Made by a program: the position numbers and the translations under genes
Shown here: positions 8,850-18,278 of the stretch, piece by piece
Position numbering within the stretch: the first letter of the stretch is position 1
Layout of the letters: every line of letters starts with the position of its first letter
NCBI GenBank assembly: GCA_002482645.1
Contig: DLGJ01000001.1
Coordinates: 124,201-188,200, forward strand
Direction of reading: 5' to 3'
DNA: 64,000 nt
Source: Hyphomicrobiaceae bacterium UBA7697
Lineage (GTDB): Bacteria; Pseudomonadota; Alphaproteobacteria; Rhizobiales; Methyloligellaceae
Notes under the pieces: model-generated
What the model was told of the DNA's origin: nothing
Database searches by the model: none
What the model saw: only the letters and a program-made list of their open reading frames with translations

Positions 8850-9095
8850 ATGGCAAAGGCCCGCAACAAGCGCTCGCTCACGATCGCGCGGCACCGGACA
8901 AGCGTGTCCCTCGAAGAGCCGTTTTGGGATGCACTGACCGGGATCGCACGGGAGCAAGGCAAGTCGATTGCGGGCCTTGTCGGCGAAATCGACCGGAACC
9001 GGACAGACCGGGACGGCGGCACCAGCCTGTCCGCCGCGCTTCGCCTCTATGTCTTGGAGCACATGAAAAGCAGGCAGGCGAAGGGCAGCCCCTAG
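8850..9095 (+). CDS. Ribbon-helix-helix domain protein
   Basis: The product is an 81-residue basic protein. After a short Lys/Arg-rich lead, RTSVSLEEPFWDALTGIA forms the strand and first helix of a ribbon-helix-helix fold, and GKSIAGLVGEID plus SLSAALRLYVLEHM supply the second helix and a further helix. This matches a small family widespread in alphaproteobacteria, usually beside fumarase, and often annotated RHH_4. Such proteins may bind DNA as dimers, but no target is known. It lies 12 bases downstream of fumC, probably on the same transcript. Its stop codon and the stop of the convergent AsmA gene share the four bases CTAG. Confidence 0.78.
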   Translation: MAKARNKRSLTIARHRTSVSLEEPFWDALTGIAREQGKSIAGLVGEIDRNRTDRDGGTSLSAALRLYVLEHMKSRQAKGSP

Positions 9096-12000
9096 CGGCC
9101 GCCGAACCCGCCGCCGAAGATGCTGTAATTCTTCTTCCAGTCGTCGCGCCGGGCCTTGCGGCGCGCTTTGCGCCGCTGACGTTGAGCCGGTGCGGCCTCC
9201 GAGGCCTCTTCCTGCCCGGCCTCCGCTTCCGCATCGCCTTGGAGAACCTCCGCAATCGGATCGTTTGGCATGGCGTTGTCGTTTGCTGGCGCGTGGGTCG
9301 GCAAGGGAGGCAGAAGCGCCTCCGGAACCACGGCTGCGGCGCTGGCTTCGGTAGCCGCGCGCTCCGCCGCGGCTCTCGCTTCGGCTTCGATGCGTTCGCG
9401 CGCCGCGTGTTCGGCGGCGGCACGCGCCTCGGCGGCGGCACGTTCCTTGGCCGCTTGCTCGGCGGCGGCGCGAGCCTTGGCCGCGGCCTTCGCTTCCGCC
9501 GCGGCTTTCGCTTCGGCTGCCGCCCGCTCCCGAGCGGCCTTCTCGGCCGCGGCTTTGGCTTCTGCCGCGGCTTTCTCCGCCGCTGCCCGTTCCGCGGCGG
9601 CACGCTTGGCGGCTTCCATCTCCGCTGCGGCGCGGGCTTCGGCCGCCGCGCGTTCTTGAGCCGCTTTCTCCGCCGCTGCCTTCTCCACGGCCTTCTCGGC
9701 GGCGGCCTCCTCGGCGGCGGCCTCGGCTTCTCGCGCGGCCTTCTCGGCCGCGACACGTTCCGCTTCGGCGCGTTCGGCGGCAGCCTTCGCTTCGGCCTCG
9801 GCCTTCTCACGGGCGGCCTGCTCGGCGGCGGCCTTTTCCGCCGCCATGCGTTCAGCTTCCGCGCGCTCGGCCGCGGCGCTCGCCTCGGCCTCCGCTTGCT
9901 CACGGGCCATCCGCTCGGCGGCAGCCTTGTCGCGGGCAGCCTGTTCCGCAGCCGCCTTCTCCGCCGCGATCCTCTCGGCCTCCGCGGCGCTTGGCGATTG
10001 CCCGCCGGAGACATCGAGGGACTCCAGCCTTTCGACGTCCTGACGCAACCGGTCGATCGTCATCTTGTTCTCGATGGCGGCGGTTCCGACGGCGGGCGAG
10101 ATCGTAGCCACATCGTTCAGAGGACCGGAAAACACGACCGTCATCGGCGGAACGCTCGCCCCTTGTTGCGAGGTGAGGCGCATCCGCCACTCGCTGTCGA
10201 GCTTGAGCCCGGCGAGTTCGATATAGCTCTCGATGGCCGTTTCGACGCCTTTGCTCGTCAGAGTTCCGGGCGCGAACCGCACCGTGCCGTTCTTCACTTC
10301 GAAATCGAAACGGGCCGGTTGAAACGCATAGGAGCCGTTCGTCAGTTTCTCGCGGATGGCGGCCGCATCGGCATCGATCTGTTCCGTGGTCGCCTGCGTA
10401 TTGCTCGCCGCCGCCTTGGCCGCGATCTGGCGCAACGGGCCGGCGGTGAACGAGGTGAGCGATCCCGCCCCGAGCGTCACCGAGCCCGTGCCGCCGAGAT
10501 CGGCGACGACGCCCGGCGGACTGAGGCCCGCGCCCGCGACATCGAAGGACAGATCGAAGGGGCCGGTCGCAAGAGGCCGCCCAGCGACCGTTTCTGTGAG
10601 TGCTTCGAGGCTGCCTTGTTTCAACTCGGCCTTGGCCGTCAGGGCGGCGCCGGTCCCGCGCGGGGAAAGCGTTCCCGATCCGGCGAAAGAGCCGCCGAAC
10701 AATTGCCCGTCGATGGACTCGACCGTGAGATTGCCGCCGGCGACCTTGGCTTCCAGCTTGCCGTTCGAGACTGGGAAAGGATCGCCGAGAGAGAGCGTCT
10801 TGGCGCTCAGCGAAACCGTGCCTTCGGTGTCGTCGAGAAGACCGAGTGCGAACCCCCGCGCCGGCCAGAATGGCGCGGCCTCCCCGTCGACGGAGCCCAG
10901 CATGTCTTCGGTCGAGGCTGTCCGTTCCCAGGCCACGAACAAGCCCAGAAGCGCCGGAAGCGAGATCCGTTCCGCGGTTGCCGCGATGTCGAACTTGGTG
11001 ACGGCTCCTGTGCGGTCGAAATGCGCGGAGCCTTCGATCGGCTCACCCATGACGGTGGCCTTGATCTGCTCCAAGTCGATCGTCCCGGCCTGGCGGGCCA
11101 CGTTGGCGCTGATCGACAGCGGCACGCCATGAGAACTCGGCGGCGGATCGAGCTCCAACAGTGGCAGAGCGAGACTCGCATCGTCGGTCGAGACCGACGC
11201 GAAGCCGTTGAACGTGGTGCCCTCGTCCTTGAGTGCGCCGATGCCTTCGAATTCCAATTTCAACGCCGCCGTTTCGAGGGAGCCGCGCCCGGACAGCTTT
11301 TGGCTCGGAACACCTGCGGCCTTCACGGACAGCGTGCCCTGCTCGCCGGCGGCCTCGGCGAGCCGGGCCTGCGGCAACTCAGGAAACACCAGGACGAGCA
11401 GCGCTTGCGGCCGGTCGCCGGTCACGCTGCCGGCAATATCGATCTCGGCATCCTCCGGCGCCGAGAGCGTGCCTTTCGCCTTGGCAACAAGCGCCAAGTC
11501 CGAACCGCCGACCTGACCGTTCAACTGGAGCGAGGCATCGGTCATCGCGCCGTCGCGCGAGGCCACGAGGGCGGCTTGCAGATCGAAGGGTGCCAGCGCG
11601 GGCAAATGTTCCGATTTCACAACCGCGTCCTTGAAGCCGAGAATGCCGGCCAGCGCTCGCAAGCTGTCGGTGCTCAAGGCCTGAACGGACAGATCGATCT
11701 GGCCCGACGGCGCTTCGGCAACACTGACGATGCGTCCCTTCCCGTTCAGATTAATCGCGTACGGAGCAGTGAAGGCGAGCGACTGAACGTCGAGATCGCC
11801 GCGATCGAGCGACAGTTTCGCATCGAGGCGCCCCGCCGTCAGGCCGGGCAACAGAAGCTCGCCGACCTGCACCCGCGCATGCACTTCGTCGCCGCGCAAT
11901 TGTTCCAGCAGGCTCGATCCAGGGCTCGATCCAGAGTTTTCCGATTCCGCTGCCGGCGCTCCGCCGGCGGACGAGAGCCACGCGCTCCAAATGGGTTCGT

Positions 12001-13612
12001 CCCCGAGAGCCTCGCGCAGATCGAGACGGTCGCTTCTGAGATCGAGGCTGACGAGATTCGTCTCGCCGGCGCGGTAGAGGAAGTTCCCGCCGAAACTCGT
12101 GCCGCTGACGGTGCCGTTCGCATTGGCGAGCATCACCTCGCCGTTGCCGATGGTGGCATCGGCGGACAGGGAGAAGTCGCCGACGAAGGCTTGGCCCGTA
12201 ATCGCGCGGTCCCCCGCGGCCCAGCGGGTCAGCGCCCGCAAACCCGCGCCGTCGATCTTGAGCGGACCGTCGAAGACCGGGCCCGAATCGCTTCTCCGCA
12301 ACGAACCGGACATGGTCACGCGGTTCTCGCCAGGCAGCGTCGCGTCCAGCCGTTCGATCGTGACGCCACCGTCCGAACTTGCAAGCTTCATCGCCAGGCC
12401 GCCCGCAAGATCGCCGCCGAGCCCGGCCTGTTCCACGTCGAGGCTGAGGGCTCCCTGCCCGATCCGCGCGGCCTCGTCCAAGACCCAACCTGAAAACATG
12501 CGAACGACGGCCGCCGGAGACGGCCGGTCGTCGTCGGCCGCCGCACCGAAGAGCGCATCGAAGTCGATCCATCGCGCGGCCAATGTCGCTTCCGCACGGA
12601 ACGGCGGACGGAAGTCGAGCTCGACGTTGCCCTTCAATATCTGGGGGCGCCCAGACGCGTGAAGCGTGAGATCGAAGTCCTTCAGCTCGGCGCCTTCGGG
12701 CGTTGCCTTGAGCGGTCCCTTCAACTCGACGAAGGACGCCGTCTGGCGCAAGCCCCGCGGCGCGGCTTCGTCCGTTTCCGGCTCGCCGACTCCCACCTCG
12801 TCCACACCGGACATCGGCTCGGCATCGCCTTGCGGCGGCTCGCCGGCGCCGAGCCCGTCGAGCTTGGAGACCCGCATGACGAGGGAACCGTCGTAGGACG
12901 GGATCGCGCGAAGGCCCGAGACCAGGCCGTCAAGCTGATACGAGGCCGAGCGGCCGGGATCGCGCAGCGCCGCCTTCATCCGGAATTGCCCGCCGTCGTT
13001 TACGGAGCCGGTCGAAAACCTGAGAGTCTGCGGCCGCCCTTCGAAGTCATAGGTGGCGGAAACTTTATACGGACCCGCGAGCGAGGCCGCGCTCGCCTCG
13101 CCGTCGATATTCCTGAACACGAACGGCGAGACGCCCTCCTTGACGATCTCGACCGTGCCGCCGGTGACCCGCACGGAGTCGAGCAGCACGTCTTTCGGCA
13201 CGAACGGCGTCCCCGCCCGGCGCGGTCCGATATCCGTCCAGTTGCCGTTGCCCGCGCCGTCGATATGCAGGCGCAAGGTCGGATCGACCATCGTGAGCCG
13301 GTGTGCCTCGACCTTTCCGGTCAGCAGCGTTCCCACGTCGATCTTGGCTTCGAGGGACTTGGCCTCGAGAAAGGGCGTATCGAGGCTCCCGTCGGCGTTC
13401 GCGACCCTGATGCCGTCGAATTTGAGCCGCGGCGCCGGAAGGACGACCAGATGGACCTCCCCGTCCATTTTGACCTGCCGGCCGATGAGCTTGCTGGCAT
13501 GGGCCTCGAACGCCGGGCGATAGTCGTTCCAATCGATGAAGAGCGGCGCCGCGAAGAGCGCACTCAACACCAATATGAACAGTGCCGTCAGTGTCAGCAG
13601 AAGCGAGTTCAC
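9092..13612 (-). CDS. AsmA-family protein with long Ala/Glu/Lys C-terminal helix
   Basis: AsmA-like proteins are inner-membrane-anchored periplasmic proteins thought to help lipid transport and outer-membrane assembly. The 1506-residue product starts at a GTG and has one membrane anchor (about residues 3-25). The AsmA N-terminal motif FIDWNDYRPAFEAHASKLIG follows, then a long beta-rich region (to about 1180) and an AsmA C-terminal segment near 1085-1180 (GTGSVTLGAGSLTSF). From about 1200 to 1425 the sequence is almost only Ala, Glu, Lys and Arg in a repeating AAAEKAA pattern, predicting one continuous helix. A Pro-rich hinge, a very basic patch (RQRRKARRKARR) and a Gly-rich end (FGGGFGGR) follow. 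At DNA level this part is a degenerate repeat, so its length may vary between strains. Confidence 0.85.
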   Translation of the reverse strand: MNSLLLTLTALFILVLSALFAAPLFIDWNDYRPAFEAHASKLIGRQVKMDGEVHLVVLPAPRLKFDGIRVANADGSLDTPFLEAKSLEAKIDVGTLLTGKVEAHRLTMVDPTLRLHIDGAGNGNWTDIGPRRAGTPFVPKDVLLDSVRVTGGTVEIVKEGVSPFVFRNIDGEASAASLAGPYKVSATYDFEGRPQTLRFSTGSVNDGGQFRMKAALRDPGRSASYQLDGLVSGLRAIPSYDGSLVMRVSKLDGLGAGEPPQGDAEPMSGVDEVGVGEPETDEAAPRGLRQTASFVELKGPLKATPEGAELKDFDLTLHASGRPQILKGNVELDFRPPFRAEATLAARWIDFDALFGAAADDDRPSPAAVVRMFSGWVLDEAARIGQGALSLDVEQAGLGGDLAGGLAMKLASSDGGVTIERLDATLPGENRVTMSGSLRRSDSGPVFDGPLKIDGAGLRALTRWAAGDRAITGQAFVGDFSLSADATIGNGEVMLANANGTVSGTSFGGNFLYRAGETNLVSLDLRSDRLDLREALGDEPIWSAWLSSAGGAPAAESENSGSSPGSSLLEQLRGDEVHARVQVGELLLPGLTAGRLDAKLSLDRGDLDVQSLAFTAPYAINLNGKGRIVSVAEAPSGQIDLSVQALSTDSLRALAGILGFKDAVVKSEHLPALAPFDLQAALVASRDGAMTDASLQLNGQVGGSDLALVAKAKGTLSAPEDAEIDIAGSVTGDRPQALLVLVFPELPQARLAEAAGEQGTLSVKAAGVPSQKLSGRGSLETAALKLEFEGIGALKDEGTTFNGFASVSTDDASLALPLLELDPPPSSHGVPLSISANVARQAGTIDLEQIKATVMGEPIEGSAHFDRTGAVTKFDIAATAERISLPALLGLFVAWERTASTEDMLGSVDGEAAPFWPARGFALGLLDDTEGTVSLSAKTLSLGDPFPVSNGKLEAKVAGGNLTVESIDGQLFGGSFAGSGTLSPRGTGAALTAKAELKQGSLEALTETVAGRPLATGPFDLSFDVAGAGLSPPGVVADLGGTGSVTLGAGSLTSFTAGPLRQIAAKAAASNTQATTEQIDADAAAIREKLTNGSYAFQPARFDFEVKNGTVRFAPGTLTSKGVETAIESYIELAGLKLDSEWRMRLTSQQGASVPPMTVVFSGPLNDVATISPAVGTAAIENKMTIDRLRQDVERLESLDVSGGQSPSAAEAERIAAEKAAAEQAARDKAAAERMAREQAEAEASAAAERAEAERMAAEKAAAEQAAREKAEAEAKAAAERAEAERVAAEKAAREAEAAAEEAAAEKAVEKAAAEKAAQERAAAEARAAAEMEAAKRAAAERAAAEKAAAEAKAAAEKAARERAAAEAKAAAEAKAAAKARAAAEQAAKERAAAEARAAAEHAARERIEAEARAAAERAATEASAAAVVPEALLPPLPTHAPANDNAMPNDPIAEVLQGDAEAEAGQEEASEAAPAQRQRRKARRKARRDDWKKNYSIFGGGFGGR

Positions 13613-13759
13613 CGATCTCTCTGCCTATGGCTTGGGCGCCGGCGCATAGTCCCCGTGTTGGACAAGAGGCCAAGAGCCATTGAAAGACACTGAGCCAATT
13701 GCCGCGTACGCCGTTCCACTCACATTACCGCAAACCATTTACGGCCTTGCCGCAAAACC

Positions 13760-15187
13760 CTAATAACCTGCGGCGAAAATCTTGCCAGGGTTGAGGATAT
13801 TCAACGGATCGAGTGCCTTTTTTATGGCAATCATGACATCGACCCCCGCGCCGTGCTCCGCAAACAAGTAACCGATCTTACCCTGACCGATACCGTGTTC
13901 GCCGGTGCAGGTGCCTTCGAAACGTAGCGCCCGGTCGACCAGGCGATCCAGAAACGCGCGCACGCGCGTCCGTTCCTCCGCGGAGTCCGGATCAATCAGC
14001 GGCATCACATGAAAATTGCCGTCCCCCACATGCCCGACAATCGGTGCGAGGAGCCCCAGCCTCTCGATATCTTGCTTCGTTTCGGCGACACAGGCCGCGA
14101 GCGCGGAGATGGGAACGCAAACATCCGTCGCGATCAAATCGCCGCCGGGACGCAACCCCCGGGCCGCCCAATAGGCGTCGTGGCGCGCCTGCCAGAGCCG
14201 GTTGCGGTCCTCCGGGCGCGCGGCCCAGTCGAGCGCACCGCCGCCTTCGGCCCTCGCGATCGCCGCGAAGGTCTCGACCTGCTCGCGCGCGCCGGCCTCG
14301 CTGCCGTGAAACTCCAGAAACAAGGTCGGCGTTTCCGGCAGAGAGAGCTTCGAATAGGCGTTGCAGCCGCGGACCTGGACCTCGTCCAGGAGTTCGATGC
14401 GGGCCAACGGCAAACCCATCTGCAACGCGGCGATGGTCGCGTTGCAGGCGCCTTCCAGGGTTTCGAAAGGACACACGCCGGAGAGGACGGTTTCGGGAAT
14501 TCCGTAGAGCTTGAGCGTCAGCTCGGTGATGACGCCCAGCGTGCCCTCCGATCCCACGAGAAGCCGCGTGAGGTCGTATCCGGCGGACGATTTCCGGGCG
14601 CGGCCTCCGGTCGTGACGATCCGGCCGTCCGCGAGCACGGCCGTGAGGCCGAGAACGGCATCGCGCATCGTCCCGTAGCGCACGGCATTGGTGCCGGACG
14701 CGCGGGTGGCCGCCATGCCGCCGAGACTCGCATCCGCGCCGGGATCGACGGGAAAAAACAGCCCGGTGTCGCGCAAATGGGCATTGAGCTGCTTTCGCGT
14801 GACGCCGGCCTGTACGGCGCAGTCGAGATCGTTTTCACGCACCGCCAGGATGGCGTTCATGCGCGATAGATCGAGCGACAGCCCGCCATGCGGCGCATTC
14901 AGTTGACCCTCCAGAGAGCTTCCGACTCCGAAAGGGATGACGGGAACGCGCGCCGCCGCGCAGGCCGAAACGGCCTCGGAGACCTCTTCGGCCGTTTCGG
15001 CGAAGAAGACGGCGTCGGGAGCCTGGACCTTCAGCCAGGTCAGTGTGTTGGCGTGCTGTTCGCGCAGGACCTCATTCCGCGACAAACGGTCGCCGAAACG
15101 CGCCGAAAGCCGCGCGAAGAGCGCGTCCTTGTCCTCGGAGGAGGCCGGGTTGCGAAACCGTTCCGGGGCTGCTGCGACCGTCGACAT
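13760..15187 (-). CDS. FAD-linked oxidase, GlcD / D-lactate dehydrogenase type
   Basis: The product is a 475-residue flavoprotein of the family that oxidises D-2-hydroxy acids (D-lactate, glycolate) and passes electrons to the respiratory chain. The PCMH FAD-binding domain spans about 50-225: VIPFGVGSSLEGQ for pyrophosphate binding, GADASLGGMAATRASGTNAVRYG, and LLVGSEGTLGVITELTLKL. The C-terminal FAD-oxidase domain ends with the conserved CTGEHGIGQGKIGYL and LDPLNILNPGKI. It is a single gene without glcE and glcF neighbours, so cytochrome-type D-lactate dehydrogenase (as in LDHD/Dld-II proteins) is likelier than a glycolate oxidase subunit. Substrate cannot be fixed from sequence. The ATG start at 15187 is well placed. 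Confidence 0.88.
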   Translation of the reverse strand: MSTVAAAPERFRNPASSEDKDALFARLSARFGDRLSRNEVLREQHANTLTWLKVQAPDAVFFAETAEEVSEAVSACAAARVPVIPFGVGSSLEGQLNAPHGGLSLDLSRMNAILAVRENDLDCAVQAGVTRKQLNAHLRDTGLFFPVDPGADASLGGMAATRASGTNAVRYGTMRDAVLGLTAVLADGRIVTTGGRARKSSAGYDLTRLLVGSEGTLGVITELTLKLYGIPETVLSGVCPFETLEGACNATIAALQMGLPLARIELLDEVQVRGCNAYSKLSLPETPTLFLEFHGSEAGAREQVETFAAIARAEGGGALDWAARPEDRNRLWQARHDAYWAARGLRPGGDLIATDVCVPISALAACVAETKQDIERLGLLAPIVGHVGDGNFHVMPLIDPDSAEERTRVRAFLDRLVDRALRFEGTCTGEHGIGQGKIGYLFAEHGAGVDVMIAIKKALDPLNILNPGKIFAAGY

Positions 15188-15333
15188 GGCGCCAGTCTAC
15201 AGGGAGTTCCTGAACAAAATCAGCCTCGTTCTTGCGCGGACGACAGGCGGCCGGATGAGCGCGGCCTTGGCTGGCCGGAGCGGCAGCCCTCACCCCGCCC
15301 GCTTGCGACGATCTCAATTGCGGCGGGCCATGC

Positions 15334-15714
15334 TTAGTTGCCGCAGGCCATGGCGCCGGCGGTGCACACATACGGCACGACCACGCCTTTCCAGCACTGG
15401 GCATAGGTCTTCGAGGTCACGACGTCTGGCTTCAGCAGCATGTCGGGCGTCACGACCGGGCGCACGGCCTTCCAGAACGGGTCCGGCTTGACCTTCCGGG
15501 GGCGCAAGGTGACGTATTTCCAACCGCGGCGCTGGCGGATCTGCTCGGCTGTCTGGATGGCGTTCGCATAGGCTGCCCTAGCCGCCGAAGCCTTCGACTC
15601 GGCACTGTTCGTCGCCTTTACGAGTTCGCAGCCGGCGTTGGCCGTCCGTGCTCCGCCGAGGAAGAGCAAAGAGAATCCAAGCAACACGGCTACAGCCTTC
15701 AAAACCCGAAGCAT
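15334..15714 (-). CDS. Small secreted protein of unknown function
   Basis: The product is 126 residues with a clear signal peptide (MLRVLKAVAVLLGFSLLFLG, cleavage near TANAG, residue 26). The mature part has a short helix rich in Ala and Ser (SAESKASAARAAYANAIQT), then a basic stretch with WKYVTLRPRKVKPDPFW, and a C-terminal part with three cysteines (QCWKG, YVCTAGAMACGN). An even number of mature cysteines suggests disulfides. The ATG is preceded by a strong GGAGG. I do not recognise the family. It is divergent from the helicase gene and followed by the GlcD-type gene on the same strand after 146 bases. Confidence 0.72.
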   Translation of the reverse strand: MLRVLKAVAVLLGFSLLFLGGARTANAGCELVKATNSAESKASAARAAYANAIQTAEQIRQRRGWKYVTLRPRKVKPDPFWKAVRPVVTPDMLLKPDVVTSKTYAQCWKGVVVPYVCTAGAMACGN

Positions 15715-15881
15715 TCCGACCTCCAAATCATGGTTAATGAGCGGCTGCCCTGATTTGCCACCGACTGCGGCTCCCCGCAAGGGCCGCAGTGCAACATCTC
15801 GATGGGTGGGCCTCTTTCCAGTGTCGCAGGACATTGCAGAGGCGCCTTTCGCGCCCGCGTGCAGTGCTATAGTCCAAGACC

Positions 15882-18254
15882 ATGGCCAAGATTCGCACCA
15901 GCACCGCTTCCGCGGCCCTGCCGCCGGATGCCGAATCCGAGGACCCGTATGAGACGGCGCCTGCCGAAATGCTCTCCATTTCGCAGCGTGCCATGCGGCG
16001 CAATGCCGAGCCGTATCTGGACGCGCTCAACCCCGAGCAGCGCGAGGCGGTGGAGACGCTGGACGGCCCTTTGCTGGTGCTCGCCGGAGCCGGAACGGGC
16101 AAGACGCGGGTGCTGACCACGCGCATCGCGCATTTGCTGCGCCTCGGGCGCGCCCATCCGGGGCAAATCCTGGCGGTGACCTTCACCAACAAGGCCGCGC
16201 GCGAGATGAAGCAGCGCGTGAGCGGCTTGATCGGCGGGGTCGTGGAAGGCATGCCGTGGCTCGGCACGTTTCACGCCATCGGCGTGAAAATCCTCCGCCG
16301 CCACGCGGAGCTTGTCGACCTGAAGCCCTCCTTCACCGTGCTCGACACGGACGACCAGATCCGGCTGATCAAGCAGCTTCTGGAAGCGGAGAATATCGAC
16401 GAGAAGCGCTGGCCCGCGCGCGTCCTGGCCGGCATGATCGACGGCTGGAAGAACCGCGGCTTGCGCCCGGAGCGTGTGCCAGACGGCGAGAGCTACGGCT
16501 TCGCCAACGGCAAGGGGCGCGCGCTCTATACCGCCTATCAGCGCCGCCTGAAGGATCTGAACGCCGCCGATTTCGGCGACCTTCTGATGGAGAACCTGCG
16601 GCTGTTCCAGGATCATCCCGACGTGCTGGAACGCTATCAGCAGCGCTTCCGCTACATGCTGGTCGACGAGTATCAAGACACCAACGTGGCGCAGTATCTG
16701 TGGCTGCGTCTCCTCGCGCAGACGAACGCGAACATTTGCTGCGTCGGCGACGACGATCAATCCATCTATGGCTGGCGCGGCGCCGAAGTGGACAACATCC
16801 TCCGCTTCGAGTCCGATTTTCCGGGCGCCAAGGTGATCCGGCTCGAACGCAACTACCGTTCGACCGCTCACATCCTCGGCGCGGCCTCCGGCTTGATCGC
16901 GCACAACCAAGGCCGTCTCGGCAAGACTTTGCATACCGACGGCGGCGACGGCGAGAAGGTCGTGGTTCAAGGCTGCTGGGACGACGAGGAAGAAGCGCGT
17001 GTCATCGGCGAGGATATCGAGCAGCTTCAACGCCAAGGGCACACGCTGAACGAAATCGCGATCCTCGTCCGGGCGTCGTTTCAGATGCGCGCCTTCGAGG
17101 ACCGGTTCATCACGCTCGGCCTCGACTATCGCGTGATCGGCGGTCCCCGCTTTTACGAACGCCAGGAAATCCGCGACGCGATCGCCTATCTCGACGTGAC
17201 ACTGAACCCTTCCAACGATCTCAAATTCGAACGCATCGTCAACGTCCCCCGGCGGGGTCTCGGCGAAGCGACGCTCAAATCGCTGCATCAATTGGCACGC
17301 GCGAACGAGATCCCGCTGACACAGGCGGCGCGGCTGATCGTCGAAACCGAGGAACTGAAGCCGAAACCGCGCCGCGCGCTCTCCGCGCTTCTCGCGTCCT
17401 TTGACCGCTGGCGCTCCATGGTCGACACGATGCGGCATACGGAGCTTGCGGAGCTGATCCTGGACGAGTCCGGTTACACCGGCATGTGGCAGGCGGACCG
17501 GTCGCAACAGGCCGAAGGGCGTCTCGAAAACCTGAAAGAGCTGATCCATTTCATGGAGGAGTTCGACACGCTCGCGGGCTTCATGGAGCACGTATCGCTG
17601 GTGATGGATGCGGCGACCGAGGAAGGGACCGACCGCGTCAACCTGATGACGTTGCACTCCGCCAAGGGGCTGGAATTCGACACCGTGTTCCTGCCCGGCT
17701 GGGACGAAGGGCTCCTGCCCCATCAGCGCAGCCTGGACGAGGCCGGACGCTCCGGCCTCGAGGAGGAGCGCCGGCTTGCCCATGTGGGTCTGACCCGCGC
17801 GCGCAAGAACGCCAAGATCAGCTTCGCGCAGAACCGGCGCACCTACGGCATGTGGCAGACGGCCGTGCCGTCGCGCTTCATCGACGAGCTTCCGCACGAA
17901 CATGTGGAGGTGGCCGAGGACAACGGTGCGGCCAGCATGCGCGGCTACGGGCCGAGCCGGTTCGACAGCGAGGAAATGTTCGCCACCGGCAATTATGAAA
18001 CGCCGGGCTGGCAGCGCGCCCGCGCGAACCGGCAACGCGGCGGCGGCGGTCCGCGCCGCGAGCCGATCACCATCGAAGGCACGCTGGTCGCCGCGAGCAC
18101 GGCAGAGGGATCGGGGATCGAACTCGGCCAGCGCGTGTTTCACCAGAAGTTCGGCTATGGCCGCGTGGCCGCGATCGACGGCAACAAGCTCACGGTCGAT
18201 TTCGAGAAGGCGGGCCGCAAGAAGGTCGTGGATACCTTCGTCGAGCCGGTGTGA
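15882..18254 (+). CDS. uvrD: UvrD/PcrA-type DNA helicase (superfamily 1A)
   Basis: The product is a 3'-5' helicase for nucleotide excision and mismatch repair and for clearing recombination proteins. The 790-residue protein has the superfamily-1 motifs in order: the Q motif LNPEQREAV (about 47-55), Walker A GAGTGKTR (about 69), motif Ia FTNKAAREMK, Walker B VDEYQDTN (about 261), motif III GDDDQSIYGWRGA, motif IV RLERNYRS, motif V TLHSAKGLEF and motif VI RLAHVGLTRARK. A C-terminal Tudor-like domain (GQRVFHQKFGYGRVAAIDG) is typical of UvrD and PcrA. The first ~45 residues before the Q motif are variable; an internal ATG could be used, but the ATG at 15882 is kept. UvrD and PcrA cannot be fully separated by sequence. 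Confidence 0.94.
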   Translation: MAKIRTSTASAALPPDAESEDPYETAPAEMLSISQRAMRRNAEPYLDALNPEQREAVETLDGPLLVLAGAGTGKTRVLTTRIAHLLRLGRAHPGQILAVTFTNKAAREMKQRVSGLIGGVVEGMPWLGTFHAIGVKILRRHAELVDLKPSFTVLDTDDQIRLIKQLLEAENIDEKRWPARVLAGMIDGWKNRGLRPERVPDGESYGFANGKGRALYTAYQRRLKDLNAADFGDLLMENLRLFQDHPDVLERYQQRFRYMLVDEYQDTNVAQYLWLRLLAQTNANICCVGDDDQSIYGWRGAEVDNILRFESDFPGAKVIRLERNYRSTAHILGAASGLIAHNQGRLGKTLHTDGGDGEKVVVQGCWDDEEEARVIGEDIEQLQRQGHTLNEIAILVRASFQMRAFEDRFITLGLDYRVIGGPRFYERQEIRDAIAYLDVTLNPSNDLKFERIVNVPRRGLGEATLKSLHQLARANEIPLTQAARLIVETEELKPKPRRALSALLASFDRWRSMVDTMRHTELAELILDESGYTGMWQADRSQQAEGRLENLKELIHFMEEFDTLAGFMEHVSLVMDAATEEGTDRVNLMTLHSAKGLEFDTVFLPGWDEGLLPHQRSLDEAGRSGLEEERRLAHVGLTRARKNAKISFAQNRRTYGMWQTAVPSRFIDELPHEHVEVAEDNGAASMRGYGPSRFDSEEMFATGNYETPGWQRARANRQRGGGGPRREPITIEGTLVAASTAEGSGIELGQRVFHQKFGYGRVAAIDGNKLTVDFEKAGRKKVVDTFVEPV

Positions 18255-18278
18255 CGCATCTCCCATGCGGATTTGACC

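Noticed and set aside
9280..10010. Dense GC-rich repeats that could look like a repeat array
   Set aside because: They are in frame with, and explained by, the Ala/Glu/Lys helix of the AsmA protein. Units are irregular and there are no spacers.
11905..11935. Tandem GGCTCGATCCAG unit
   Set aside because: A two-copy in-frame duplication within the AsmA gene giving GSSPGSS; no sign of mobility or regulation.
8924..12493. 1189-codon open frame on the plus strand
   Set aside because: It is antisense to the AsmA gene; its Gly/Arg/Leu-rich start simply mirrors the Ala/Glu/Lys repeat.
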